A stretch of DNA of 64,000 bases, taken from positions 384,229 through 448,228 of the forward strand of contig DATLOZ010000022.1 of assembly GCA_035535995.1 (NCBI GenBank). The letters run 5' to 3'. The notes below the pieces were generated by a model. That model did not search any database. It saw only the letters and a program-made list of their open reading frames with translations, and had not been told where the DNA came from. This DNA comes from JANYCO01 sp035535995 (GTDB taxonomy: Bacteria; Bacteroidota; Bacteroidia; Cytophagales; Cytophagaceae). A program made the translations under genes and the position numbers. This document shows, piece by piece, positions 37,185 through 48,500 of this stretch (positions within the stretch are counted from its first letter, which is position 1; each line of letters begins with the position of its first letter).

Positions 37185-40100
37185 GTGAACCCTGAAAACA
37201 ATATTTCTCAAGAACATCTGGACGAGATCCATTTCCTACGGCAACGGGTCCAGGAACTGGAAAATCAAAAACAAAACAGCGATAGGATCCTGCAGGAATC
37301 TGAGGAAAGAATGCAGGAAGCCCTCGAACAAATCGGGGCGTTCGCAATTTCCATCGATGCAGATGACAAGATCACTTTTAGCAATGATGCCTTCCTGGAT
37401 TTTACAGGCTGGCACAAGGACGATATTATAGGTAAAGACTGGAGAACGCTGCTTACCATCGAAGAAACGCGCGAACAAGACAACCGCGAACTGGAAGAAG
37501 TGATCAAGCAAGGCAACCTTGTCAACCGGATCAAACGGAAGATCCGCACGGCCGATGGCTCTGTGAAAAGTCTTCGCTTCAATATTGTTTACCAAAATAA
37601 CTCCGAAGGAAAAATCGCCGGCACTACGCTCATCGGCGAAGACATCACAGAGAAAAAGAAAAAGATCAAGGCGCTCAAAGAAGGAGACGAACGCCTGAAA
37701 GATCTTTTCGAAAATGCCAATGACCTTATCCAGGTATTTTCGCTCGACGGGCAGATCCAGCTCGCCAATAAAGCCTGGCGCGATACACTGCACTACGAAG
37801 AAGAGGAAATTTCCAACCTGAACTTCCGCGATATCATTCACCCGGATCACCGCGAGGATACGCTGGAACATCTTAACAATATTCTGAAAGGAAAAAAAGA
37901 CGATAAGTTTGAAACCGTCTTAACTTCCAAACATGGCCGAAACATCAACGTCATCGCCAGTGTAAACATCCGCTACGATAAAGATGTGCCCGTGCTTTTC
38001 CGCGGTATCTTTCACGACAATACCGAACATATGCGTTCGGAAAGAGCGCAGAAACTTTACTATAAGATTTCTACGCTTGCCATCAACTCCGATAACCTGG
38101 AGTCGCTGTGTTACAATATACACATGGAGCTTAAAGAGCTGATCGCGGTAAACAATTTCCACGTAGCACTTTTTGACCGTGATAAAAACTTACTCAATTT
38201 TCCTTATTACGTAGACGAAACGCAAGGCGAAAGAAGCACCACCTTCAAACGTCCGATCGCCAAAGCGCTTACAGAATATTCGTTGTTCAACGAAAATCCT
38301 ACCTTCCTTTACGAAGAAGATATTTTGCTTCTCGCAAAAGAAAAAACAGTAGAGCTCCTCGGCCCGGTACCAAAGATCTGGCTAGGTGTGCCTCTCAAGC
38401 TGGAGAACAGAACCATCGGTGTGATCTGTGTAAAAAGTCACAGCGATCGCAATAAATATAAAAAACGCCACCTTGAGCTCCTCGACTTCATCTCCGGCCA
38501 GATTGCGCTTGTAATAGAGCGTAAACGGAACGAAGAAAAGATCATCGCACAGACCGCGCGTTTGAATGCGATCTTTGAAAGTAGCTCGCACCTGATATGG
38601 TCGGTAAACCGCTCTCGTGGACTGACTTCCTTCAACCACAACTACGCGGAAGCGATCTACAGCAAATACCATATCTACCCGGAGCTAGATTTTACTTCCG
38701 AAAATCCGAAGATTCTCATGCTTTCCTCACCGGAATACCACGACGAGGTGAACCGCTATTACAAAGAAGCTTTTGAAGGAATTGCTCAACACTACGAAAC
38801 CAAAGGCAGAGATAAAAACGGAAGAGACATCTGGCGCGAAACATTCCTGAACCCGATCTTCCTGCCTGATGGAAGAATTGAAGAAGTATCCGGTATCTCA
38901 CACGATATTACGGAGAAAAAACAATTCAACCTTTCCTTGCAGGAAAGCGAAGAAAAATTCCGGAACATTTTCGAATCGTTCCAGGACATCTACTACCGTA
39001 CTGATATTTACGGAAAGATCATGATGATGAGTCCATCGGGATGCGAGATCAGTGGCTTCTCGCAGGAAGAAGTGATTGGTAAGAACATTACTGATTTCTA
39101 TGTCGGCACCGATAAACAATTCAACATCATCAAACGCCTCCTGATGCACGGCTCGATCAAAAACTACGAGAGCAAGCTGCTGCTGAAAGACGGTTCGTTC
39201 ATACAAGCTATTTCCAACATCCGTTTCATTTACAACAAAGATGGAAAACCGGTAGCCATCGAAGGCGTAGCGCGTGATATCACGTTCCTGAAAAAAGCTA
39301 CGGAAGAACTTTTGAAAGCCAAAGAGATTGCAGAAAAATCGCTGAAGGTAAAAGAAAGCTTCCTCGCCAACATGAGCCACGAGATCCGTACACCAATGAA
39401 CGGAATGATCGGCATGGTAGACCTGCTGATCGAAACACCTTTGAACGAAGAGCAAAACAAATATGTGCTCACAATCAAGAAATCGTCGGAAACGTTACTT
39501 CGCATTCTCAACGATATTCTCGACCTTTCTAAAATGGAAGCAGGAAAGATGCAGTTGCGTCTCACTTCCATCAACCTGGAAAGCACGATCGAAAAATTGC
39601 ACGCGCTTTTCTACCAGCAAGCGCACCTGAAAGGAATTGATCTCTACTACTCGATTGCCAGCAATGTACCAAAATACCTGGTGGCCGACGAGACAAGATT
39701 ATTGCAGATCTTATCCAATCTCACATCCAACTCCATCAAATTTACCGAGCATGGAAGCGTTTCGATCAACATTACGTTAGAGAACAAAAAAGAAAATGTC
39801 AACAAGATCCGGGTTGAGATCACCGATACCGGAATTGGGATTTCAGACAATAATCTTCAAAAACTATTCAACTACTTTAGCCAGGTAGACAACTCGTCTA
39901 CTAAGTCTTATGGCGGCACTGGCCTTGGGCTTGCGATCTCGAAAGAGCTTTGCAAAATGATGAACGGCGAGATCGGCGTACGTACCAGGATCAACGAAGG
40001 AAGTACCTTTTGGTTTACCTTCGAGGCCAACGAAAGCAAGCGCGGCAACGAAACACGCCCGAATGGCGACGAAGTAGTACGCATTACCGGAAGATTTAAA

Positions 40101-40892
40101 AAATATAATCCAAAGATCTTACTGGTAGATGACAACCATGTGAATCAACTGGTTGCCTCCGAGATTCTGAAAAAATCAGGCTGTACGGTAGAGACCGCCA
40201 ACAATGGGCTGGAAGCGATCGAGAAAGTTCGGAACAATACTTACGACCTTATCTTCATGGACATCCAGATGCCACAGATGGATGGTACTGAAGCCACAAG
40301 AGAGATCAAGAAACTTGGTATTCCAAACCTACCTCCGATCATTGCTATGACTGCTTATGCAATGGAAGAAGACAGAGAAAAATTCCTGTCTGCAGGCATG
40401 GACGACTATATCGCAAAACCCATAAAATCAGAGGTGTTGATAAATAAGATAGCGGAGAAGCTCAATTTAGACGATAAATCTGATTATTTTAGTGTAAATA
40501 ATGACCTATCAGAAAACAAGGAAAACCTGGTCATCAATCCTGAAGTGCTGAAAAGCATGATGGCTTTTGTAGACAAAGAAACTCTGATAGGTATTTACCA
40601 GGAATTTGAAGCCGAAACGGCTACACAACTGGAAGAATGCAAAAGCATGTTTGGCTTCGGCGATTTTAAGAACATCCAGTCGCACCTGCATACCCTCAAA
40701 GGAACGGCGGGCACACTGGGAGTTGAAAAACTGGAAACACAAGCAAGGCTGATTGAAGGGAATATCAAACAAAATAATTTTGATAACATCACCGAAAATC
40801 TCAACCTGCTGTACGAAGCCTTTGATGAATTTAAAACTAATTACTACCAAATACTAAATAACCTGACTTATGAAAAAAGTTTTAGTGGCTGA
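37185..40892 (+). CDS. Hybrid sensor histidine kinase (PAS, GAF, HisKA, HATPase, receiver, HPt)
   Basis: About 1235 residues from GTG 37185, chosen because GAGGAG precedes it and the upstream TTG at 37158 falls inside the promoter. Order: N-terminal coiled coil; two PAS domains (about 45-155 and 165-290); a GAF domain (about 300-450); two more PAS (about 460-580 and 590-705); HisKA with phospho-acceptor His732 in NMSHEIRTPMNGMIGM; HATPase with DTGIGISDNNLQKLF and GGTGLGLAISKEL; receiver with Asp1026 in IFMDIQMPQMDG; HPt with His1169 in HLHTLKGTAGTLG. No transmembrane segment is visible, so it is a cytoplasmic sensor. It overlaps the next gene by 23 bases. Confidence 0.93.
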   Translation: MNPENNISQEHLDEIHFLRQRVQELENQKQNSDRILQESEERMQEALEQIGAFAISIDADDKITFSNDAFLDFTGWHKDDIIGKDWRTLLTIEETREQDNRELEEVIKQGNLVNRIKRKIRTADGSVKSLRFNIVYQNNSEGKIAGTTLIGEDITEKKKKIKALKEGDERLKDLFENANDLIQVFSLDGQIQLANKAWRDTLHYEEEEISNLNFRDIIHPDHREDTLEHLNNILKGKKDDKFETVLTSKHGRNINVIASVNIRYDKDVPVLFRGIFHDNTEHMRSERAQKLYYKISTLAINSDNLESLCYNIHMELKELIAVNNFHVALFDRDKNLLNFPYYVDETQGERSTTFKRPIAKALTEYSLFNENPTFLYEEDILLLAKEKTVELLGPVPKIWLGVPLKLENRTIGVICVKSHSDRNKYKKRHLELLDFISGQIALVIERKRNEEKIIAQTARLNAIFESSSHLIWSVNRSRGLTSFNHNYAEAIYSKYHIYPELDFTSENPKILMLSSPEYHDEVNRYYKEAFEGIAQHYETKGRDKNGRDIWRETFLNPIFLPDGRIEEVSGISHDITEKKQFNLSLQESEEKFRNIFESFQDIYYRTDIYGKIMMMSPSGCEISGFSQEEVIGKNITDFYVGTDKQFNIIKRLLMHGSIKNYESKLLLKDGSFIQAISNIRFIYNKDGKPVAIEGVARDITFLKKATEELLKAKEIAEKSLKVKESFLANMSHEIRTPMNGMIGMVDLLIETPLNEEQNKYVLTIKKSSETLLRILNDILDLSKMEAGKMQLRLTSINLESTIEKLHALFYQQAHLKGIDLYYSIASNVPKYLVADETRLLQILSNLTSNSIKFTEHGSVSINITLENKKENVNKIRVEITDTGIGISDNNLQKLFNYFSQVDNSSTKSYGGTGLGLAISKELCKMMNGEIGVRTRINEGSTFWFTFEANESKRGNETRPNGDEVVRITGRFKKYNPKILLVDDNHVNQLVASEILKKSGCTVETANNGLEAIEKVRNNTYDLIFMDIQMPQMDGTEATREIKKLGIPNLPPIIAMTAYAMEEDREKFLSAGMDDYIAKPIKSEVLINKIAEKLNLDDKSDYFSVNNDLSENKENLVINPEVLKSMMAFVDKETLIGIYQEFEAETATQLEECKSMFGFGDFKNIQSHLHTLKGTAGTLGVEKLETQARLIEGNIKQNNFDNITENLNLLYEAFDEFKTNYYQILNNLTYEKSFSG

Positions 40893-41244
40893 GGACAGTT
40901 CTGTTATTCAAAACCTCACCAAAAAAATTCTTCAGTTTCAGAACTTCGATATCAAAAGCGTCAAGAATGGTAAAGAAGTGTTAAAAGCTATGGAAACCGA
41001 ATCCTTCGACCTCATCCTGATGGACATCAACATGCCACAGATGGATGGTATGGCCTGCATCCGCGAGATCCGCTCGATGAGTGATAAGAGCAAATCTACG
41101 ATCCCTGTAGTGGCGATCACCGGGAATGCTAAAAACTATTCCGAAGAAGATTTCTCCAGCGCAGGATTCAACGACTATCTTTCCAAGCCGCTTGATTTCG
41201 ACAAGCTCGTAGATACTGTAAAAAGACTCACTGAAAGCAATTAA
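40870..41244 (+). CDS. Single-domain response regulator
   Basis: 124 residues, a CheY-like receiver alone: acidic pair AEDSS near residues 8-9, phospho-acceptor Asp52 in ILMDINMPQMDG, Thr in VVAITGNAKNY and Lys in YLSKPLDF. No output domain, so it acts by protein contact or as a phosphate shuttle. It overlaps the 3' end of the hybrid kinase by 23 bases, which makes it the likely partner of that kinase's HPt domain. Confidence 0.9.
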   Translation: MKKVLVAEDSSVIQNLTKKILQFQNFDIKSVKNGKEVLKAMETESFDLILMDINMPQMDGMACIREIRSMSDKSKSTIPVVAITGNAKNYSEEDFSSAGFNDYLSKPLDFDKLVDTVKRLTESN

Positions 41245-41263
41245 GTTTTAATCCGTTTCGATC

Positions 41264-41539
41264 ATGCAAATCAAATACACCCAACAATTCCTCAATAAGC
41301 TGGAAGATATTTTTGCCGAGTCAAAATATATCCTTCGCTATGAAAAAGGTAATTTCCACGCAGGGTATTGTATTTTGAAAGAGACAAATGTGGCAGTGGT
41401 CAACAAGTATTTTACCGTGGAAGGCAAGATCAACGCACTGATCGAGATCCTGCGTCAGATCGAGCTGAACCCTGAAACGCTGAGCGAAAAAAACAGGAAA
41501 CTTTATCTCGAACTTACTCAAACCGAGCTTACGCTTTGA
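41264..41539 (+). CDS. Conserved small protein of unknown function
   Basis: 91 residues, alpha/beta, no signal peptide or membrane segment. The sequence (YTQQFLNKLEDIFAESKYIL, FHAGYCILKETNVAVVNKYF, INALIEILRQIEL) is not a family with a known function. Its stop codon overlaps the TTG start of the downstream metallo-hydrolase (TTGA), a sign of translational coupling; the pair is therefore probably functionally linked. Confidence 0.7.
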   Translation: MQIKYTQQFLNKLEDIFAESKYILRYEKGNFHAGYCILKETNVAVVNKYFTVEGKINALIEILRQIELNPETLSEKNRKLYLELTQTELTL

Positions 41540-42303
41540 TCATTACATTTTTAGGCACGGGCACTTCACAGGGAATCCCTGTTTTCGGCTGCGACTGTGA
41601 TGTATGCACCTCTATTGACTTCCGCGACAAAAGGCTGCGTACTTCCGTTCATCTGAATGTGAATGGTAAAAGTTTTGTCTTCGATTCCGGCCCCGATTTT
41701 CGTCAGCAAATCCTACGCGAAAGAATTACTACCCTTGATGCATTAGTATTCACACACGAACACAAAGACCATACTGCCGGCCTCGATGATGTGCGCGGCT
41801 TCAACTATAAAGATGGCGGCAAAAGCATGCGTGTGTATGGCCGTAAGAGTGTGCTTGATACTTTGAAGCGCGAATTTTCTTACGCTTTCGCGGAATTCAA
41901 ATATCCCGGTGTACCACAGATCGATCTTTTTGAAATTGAAAATACTCCCTTCGAGATCGATGGAATAAAGTTCGTACCTATTGAAGTAATGCATTACAAA
42001 CTTCCGGTATTCGGCTATCGCGTGGGCGATTTCACTTATATCACCGATGCAAATTTTATTTCAGATACTGAACTGGAAAAAATAAAAGGATCGAAAGTTT
42101 TGGTATTAAATGCACTCAGAGAATCCGAACATATTTCCCACTTCACTTTGCAACAAGCGCTGGATATCATAGCTAAAGTAAATCCGGAGAAAGCATTTTT
42201 AATTCACTTAAGCCACCAGATGGGCCTCCACAAAGACGTAGAGAAAAAGCTTCCTGGGAATGTGCGGATTGCTTATGATGGGCTGAAGGTGGAGCTTGTT
42301 TGA
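41536..42303 (+). CDS. MBL-fold metallo-hydrolase (PhnP/RNase Z-like)
   Basis: 255 residues, apparently starting at the TTG that overlaps the previous stop (IITFLGTGTSQGIPVFGC follows directly). Metal motif VFTHEHKDHTAGLDDVRGF near residue 73, a further His in VMHYKLPVFGYRVGD, and YITDANFISD and LIHLSHQMGLHKD later. A short CDCDVC cysteine group near residue 16 resembles the zinc site of PhnP-like enzymes. Predicted phosphodiesterase acting on nucleotides or similar substrates. Confidence 0.83.
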   Translation: MIITFLGTGTSQGIPVFGCDCDVCTSIDFRDKRLRTSVHLNVNGKSFVFDSGPDFRQQILRERITTLDALVFTHEHKDHTAGLDDVRGFNYKDGGKSMRVYGRKSVLDTLKREFSYAFAEFKYPGVPQIDLFEIENTPFEIDGIKFVPIEVMHYKLPVFGYRVGDFTYITDANFISDTELEKIKGSKVLVLNALRESEHISHFTLQQALDIIAKVNPEKAFLIHLSHQMGLHKDVEKKLPGNVRIAYDGLKVELV

Positions 42304-42369
42304 ACTGTAATTACCCAGCACTAACATTTAACGGTTTCTTTGCTGCAAGCATCCGCTTGTGCCCATTAC

Positions 42370-42527
42370 CGTCATTGCGAGGAAACGTTGCGTAGCAATG
42401 TTGACGAAGCAATCTGTTGCTACGCAGCCTTATCAATTTGAAACCTGTTGTAATTATTAACGGTCTCAGTCACGGCCAGCAGATTGCTTCGTCAGTTGGC
42501 CTTACGGCCTACTTCCTCGCAATGACG
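42370..42527. repeat. CGTCATTGCGAGG-type hairpin mosaic repeat, copy 2
   Basis: 158-base element: outer arms CGTCATTGCGAGGAA and TTCCTCGCAATGACG, inner arms TTGACGAAGCAATCTG and CAGATTGCTTCGTCA, and side hairpins (GTTGCGTAGCAAT, GGCCTTACGGCC). Same family as 19511-19660, in a better-preserved form. It fills the convergent gap between the metallo-hydrolase and the alpha-2-macroglobulin gene. Confidence 0.9.
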
Positions 42528-42534
42528 ATAAACT

Positions 42535-45500
42535 TTACTTTACTTTCACTCTGATTCCTTCCGAATGACTTGAAAACTCCGGTGCGTACATACATTGCAT
42601 GGTGGTAATACCGTTGGAGAAATCTCCCTTCTGCGAAACGCGGAGTGGATACTCAAATACATAAGTGCCTTTAGGAAGAAATCCAATAAAGAAATTCATC
42701 GCCAGGTCTCGTGGACTTTCGTAATAATACAAACCATCCTGGTAGCGGTAAGTCGACAAGGTAGTGACCGGCTCGAAAGCGGCAGCGCGCATATCTTTGA
42801 GGTGCACGTATTCCATATTTCGATCCACACGAATTTCAATCCTTACTTTGATCAGATCGCCTACCTTAAGCGGTGTGCCTTCTACGATTGGCGTGATCAC
42901 CGGGCCGCGGTCAGTGTTTTGCTGCAAGAATAATTTTTTATTGATCTTCAACGGTGTCTCTGCAGAAGTGATCTTGTCCAACTGCTCGAAGTACTGCCAG
43001 TACACAGCGCCCCAGGCTACTCCATCGTCTTTCTTCGATACAGTGATCTTACCCATTCCGGCGTTGATCTGGTTGTCGGTCCACACCGTTTTGAAATAGC
43101 CGGTACCCGCCTCTACCTTTACATCCGGGCGTTTGGAAGGATCTACAAGCTCATTGCCTACTTTAATTTCTACTAATTGAGTAGAAGCAAGAAAATCGCT
43201 TCCTCTCCTAAGCAGCGCGTAACAAGCCTCCGACGTGGCCCTGGTGGTTTTCCAGTCTTGCGTTTGTTTTTGTTTGAGCAACCAAACTTTCAGATCGTCT
43301 ACACTTTTCTGGTCTTTGGCTACCTCGTCAAACACTTCGATCATCAGCGCCTGCGTTTCGACTGGCGCCTGGTACCAGTAGTAGCCACGTTCGTACTTCC
43401 AATACATACCCATCTCTTCCGAATTCAACGAACGCTCTTTAAATGATTTGATCATCGCCTGTGGCACCGCCGTTTCGCCAAAACGGTTCAAGCTCAGGCA
43501 GAGCATGCCTTGCATGTAGATACCATTGTCGAGCCAGTATTTTTTGGCCTGGCCGAAGAAATAATCAAAAGCTTCTTTGTGCTGGCTCTCTACCGCTACA
43601 TCTTTGAAGTAGCTACGTAGATAGAGATAATGGATGTTTAGATAATCAAGATGATTGTCTTCCAGCTTCAAATATCCTTTTTTAGCATTTGCTTTCAGGC
43701 GCTGGTAATCGTCGTTCATTTCGCGGTCTATATAGCCTAGTGCGTTTCTCACCATGTTCCAGGAAGCATTGTCCTGGCGTACTGTTTTCACGCCTAATAC
43801 GTCCAGGTGTCCCATACCAGCCACGATGTGTTGTGTCATGTAGCGGTCTTCCGGAAAACCGGGAAACCAGGTAAACCCACCGCTCGATTTCTGTGCCTTC
43901 AATACTTTGGTAAGCGCGCGATCCATTTCATCGGCCATGCGGTTCAGGTCAAACAGTAATGCTACGGAGCGCTTGCGCTGGCTTTCGTCTTTGGCTTGCA
44001 GTACCCATGGTGTCTCTTCGAGCAGCGCAGATTTCAGCTCCTGATTTTTTTCAAGGTTGGAAAGCAATGCATCCGGCTGCACGTTTTTCCAGGTATCGAA
44101 TACTTGTTTGATCCTCGGATTGGAATTCGCCACCGTAGAGGCAATACTATTTGCATAATAGCGACTGAATGTTTGCTCTACGCATTCGTAAGGATACTCC
44201 ATTAAATAGGGCAAGGCCTGCACGGCGTACCAGGCGGGGTTCGATGTGAACTCCAGTGTGAAGCGATGGTTGCGTAGCGTAGTAGATTTATTGTTGAGCA
44301 ATTTCTCCAGCTTAAATTCCTTAGTTTGATTTCCACGAATTGGCAGCGGAAGTGTTTCCGTTACCAGCATGCTATTGGTTACTACAGGCAATACCATTTC
44401 TTCTCCGTCGGAAAATGCTCCGGCTTTGGCTACTACTCTGTACAGCACAGCCTGCACGCTTCCTTCCGGGACCTGGATGTTCCATTCTAAATTATTACTC
44501 TGTCCAGCCTTTACTGTAAAGGCTTTCGGCCCATCGCTATTTTTCATCAACGCATCTACCGGTTGCATTGTCAAGGCATCAAAGAATTCCAGTCTTGCTT
44601 GCCCGGACAATTCTTCGTTAGAAAGACTAGTGATCTTTACCGAGAAGATCATCTTATCGTTTTCACGGAAAAATCTTGGTTGGTTAGGCACCACCATTAA
44701 TTCTTTCTGTGTCACCAATTCTTTCGTGACTAATCCCGATTTTAAATCTTTGGTATGCGCAAAGCCCAGCATTTTCCAGCGTGTCAGTGATTCGGGTACG
44801 GTGAAATTGATCACCAGTTCACCTTTTTCGTTTGTTTGAAGTGTCGGATAAAAGAAAGCCGTTTCGTTGAAATTGCTTCTCACTTTTACTTCCGAAAAAT
44901 CTCCACCTTGATCTGCATTCGCTTTTGGTTCTTCTTTTTTTCCACCCATCACAGCAGTCTTTCCGTCAGCTTCTAAGGAAATTTCGCTTTCTTCTGCAAG
45001 ATCGGCTTTCTCTTTCATCATAGGTGCCGGCGCCCCCGGAGAAGCCAGTTTCTTTGACTTTGAGGAGCGCGTTATCATTACGTCTGAAACATTTCTGTCA
45101 GCGCTTTTGAATACATCGTCGCTATAGTAGGCGGTATAATAAGAATAACCAAACCACTCCAGGTGGTCGAAATAAGGTTCTCTGTAATAATGGCCAGGAT
45201 GTTCATTCCATTCTTTGGTATACTGGCGGAAAGTCATTTCATCAAAGCCATGTGTACTGCTCCATCCCATAGTAGCATACATATAGGAATTGAAATTGGC
45301 ATACCATGCATGCGGACGGAATACATCAAGCGAAGCGTCGTACATGGTGGCTACCATTTCTGCTGCTACCTGGTCTGATCTTTTCGCAGCGATCTTTATC
45401 TTCCATTGCTCTTTCTCGCCCGGCTGAAGCTTGTCGCGGAAAGTTTCAAACTGGATATCGAGCTCTTTGTTGCTATAAGGCATATTGATCGTAAGCTCTT

Positions 45501-48500
45501 CCGAATAAAGCCGGTTGCGAAGCACGAACGTATAATGTACAGCAATATTCCCTCTGTACTCCTCTTTGATCGGGATCTCCAGCAGTTTTTGTTCGTTTTT
45601 CAAAACCATCCATTCTTTGAAAATGATCTTCTCGTCTTTTTCAATTTCGTAGAGCACTTTGACCGGCGAAGCAGTAGTACCTACCAGGAAGGTTGCTTTC
45701 TCTCCCGGTTCTACATCTTCTGTGTTCAGGCCTTGCAGGTATTCGATCGCAGGAATTGCCAGTTTTTTGTCTTTGGTAGAAAAGACAGTGAAATAACTTA
45801 CTTCTTTTACTTCCTGTCCGTATTTATCTACGGAAGTAATTTCAAGTAAATATTTACCGGAAGGTTTAGAATGAAGACTTTCAAGGCTCAGTGTTTTTTT
45901 CTTTTCTGTATCAAACACTGCATTCAGCACTTCTTTGTCTTTTGCCCATTTCAGAAAATTATTTTCTTCTTCGTATTCATCCTCCGGAAAATATTTCTGA
46001 TACTCTTCGCGGGTCATCAACTGGCGGTCCGGGCGGCCCCAGCGGCGGGTGCGGTAGGCTTTCTCCGGTTGTTTCAGAGAATATATTTTAATGGTTCCTT
46101 TCGCAGGCTCAAATTGTCCGGCAAGATTAGTGGTATTGATGTCATATTCTTTTTTCCATGCTTTCTCATCTTCTTTATCCATCTCATCGGTAGACACGCT
46201 TACCTGGAGAGCCTTGTAACCTACGGAAATAGCGGTATTGGCGCTATGGGTCTCTCCGTTCATATCGGTTACATCAGCATATACCGTGTACACAAAAGTA
46301 GGATCGGCAGCGGCGTCTACTGTAGGGTCGGGAATGGCTTTGAAATTGATCTTGAATTTTCCTGAGCCGTCTGTCTCGGCAATTCCGTTGGTGATCTCAA
46401 TTTCTGGCGATGTTGGATAATACCCCCATTTGCACCACCACCAGTAAGGATAACGTGCCTTACGTACTACGCGGTAACTTACTTTCGCTCCATCTATCCC
46501 AGCGCCTGAATAGGCTTGTGCTGTGCCTTCTGCTTCGATCATTTCATTCAATCGAAAACTTCCTTTTACAGGCGCAAAGCTTACTTCAAACTTCGGCCGT
46601 TTGTATTCTTCTACCGAAAAATATACATCTCCTTCTCCATAGCCCGACTGGAGGTGCATCTGCCCCATCAAGCCTTTGGTAGGCGCTGTAAAGCTGCCGT
46701 TGAAGGTACCGTACTCATTGGACACGAGCGACAGTTCGGCTACTTTCTGATTGTTCACGTCGTACAGCGCTACTACTGTAGAATATTTAGGAACGATCGA
46801 AGAGGTTTTTCCATCTGTGCGGATCACCAATCCTTTGAAATAGATTGTCTGTCCAGGCCTATAGATCGAGCGATCCATGAAGAAAAGCACTTTCGTATCT
46901 ATCTCCGGTTTTTCTTCTCTGGATTGATAGAATGCTCCACCATAAGAATAACCGTCTACAGGGTCTGTATTAAATTGATCTGCGCCTTTGGAAAACTTCA
47001 GTGAGAAATTGCGCTCATAATTATTACTTTTGTCTACCTGGTGCGGGATCTTTACATATCCTTCGCCGTTTGACACAAAAGAGCCTCCGGTAATTCTTTC
47101 GTAGGCGCTTTTCTTATAATTGTATTCGGTAAAATATACGCTTACGTTCACACCCGCCAAAGGATCGCCGGTATTGCGATCCAGCGTGTACACATCCGTG
47201 GTGCCATCCGGTGCATTGCGGTGGATGTAGCTAATATTGGTGACGGTAGTGAAAGCATACACCATTCCATTTTTAATGGTTTTAAAATCCGGGTCATAGC
47301 TATACACAACCATATAGGTACTCACCGGCAAGCCATCCAGCTTGAGCTCTACACTATGCTGTTGCATATCGCCATCGTCGGGCAAACTGTTGGAGCCAGA
47401 TCTTTCTGCTTTTTTAGCAATAAAATATTGGAGAAATTTTTCTTCGCGGTCTACTTCATAGTTTCGATCCCATTTCTTGCGTTGCGTGTTCACTTCTTCC
47501 TCAGTGGTAGGAATGAGTCTCCAGTATATTTTTTGAAGATTAGTATAACGAAGCAATGCCTTGAAAGGCTGAAGAGGGATCGTAGTAGTTTCTACTTCTG
47601 CCGACATTGTTTTATCCAAAAGGTTGTCTTGCAAAACTGCGCACTTCATAGCACCATTGGATTCGGGGAAGCGCAGTTTCGCTTGTTCACAATAATCGTA
47701 CGCTTTTTTCAGATCCCATTTATGCGCATCAGACTGCAATGGATTGTAGAGCGCGCCATATTCCTGGTAGAGCTGCGCGATCTTCAACGTTACCAAAGTA
47801 GACACCGGATATTTGACTGTTTTTGTTTCCAGTTCTTTCAAAACATTTTCGTACAACTGGTTTTTGTTGGAAACAGTAAGATATTGTTTCACAAAATCCA
47901 ATCTCTTTAGATCTACATATACCAGCGCATCCGGCTTAGAGTCGCGCTGGTGAAATTTCGTCAGGTCTTGCAGATGCACGAGCGCATGAAATTTCATTGA
48001 GAGTGTATCTTTTGTACTGAGCGTTAGTTTTACAAAATTTTCTGCATTGCTCAGGTATTCTTCTTTGTCAAGCGAAAAGAAATAAGCAGGCCGCGTGATG
48101 GCGGCTTCTTCGTTCATATAAAAATCAATGGCACGATTGGCCAGGAAGTCGTATACCGTAGGACGAAGCTCCCGTCCTTCCTCATTTCCTTTGTAGATCA
48201 CTTCATCGTACACGTGCATGTCTTCCGCTTGCAGTTTTTCTTTTTCAGAAAGCGAAGCTTCGTAGTGGGCGATTGTTTCTTGTACAATCTTTTCCAGGCT
48301 CCAGGTTTCGATATCATCTTCCTGGAGATTGACGGTTGCCGTGCGGTTGTTGTATTTCCAGCGATTGTTCTGGTAGTATTGCCAGTACATTTCCGCCAGC
48401 ATCGAATGCAGCAGTTGCTTTACAGGAAACTGCGAAAGTTTGATCTCCGCTTCTACTCTATTAAGATTTTTTACAAAAGCATTTTCTTCTTTGTAATCGG

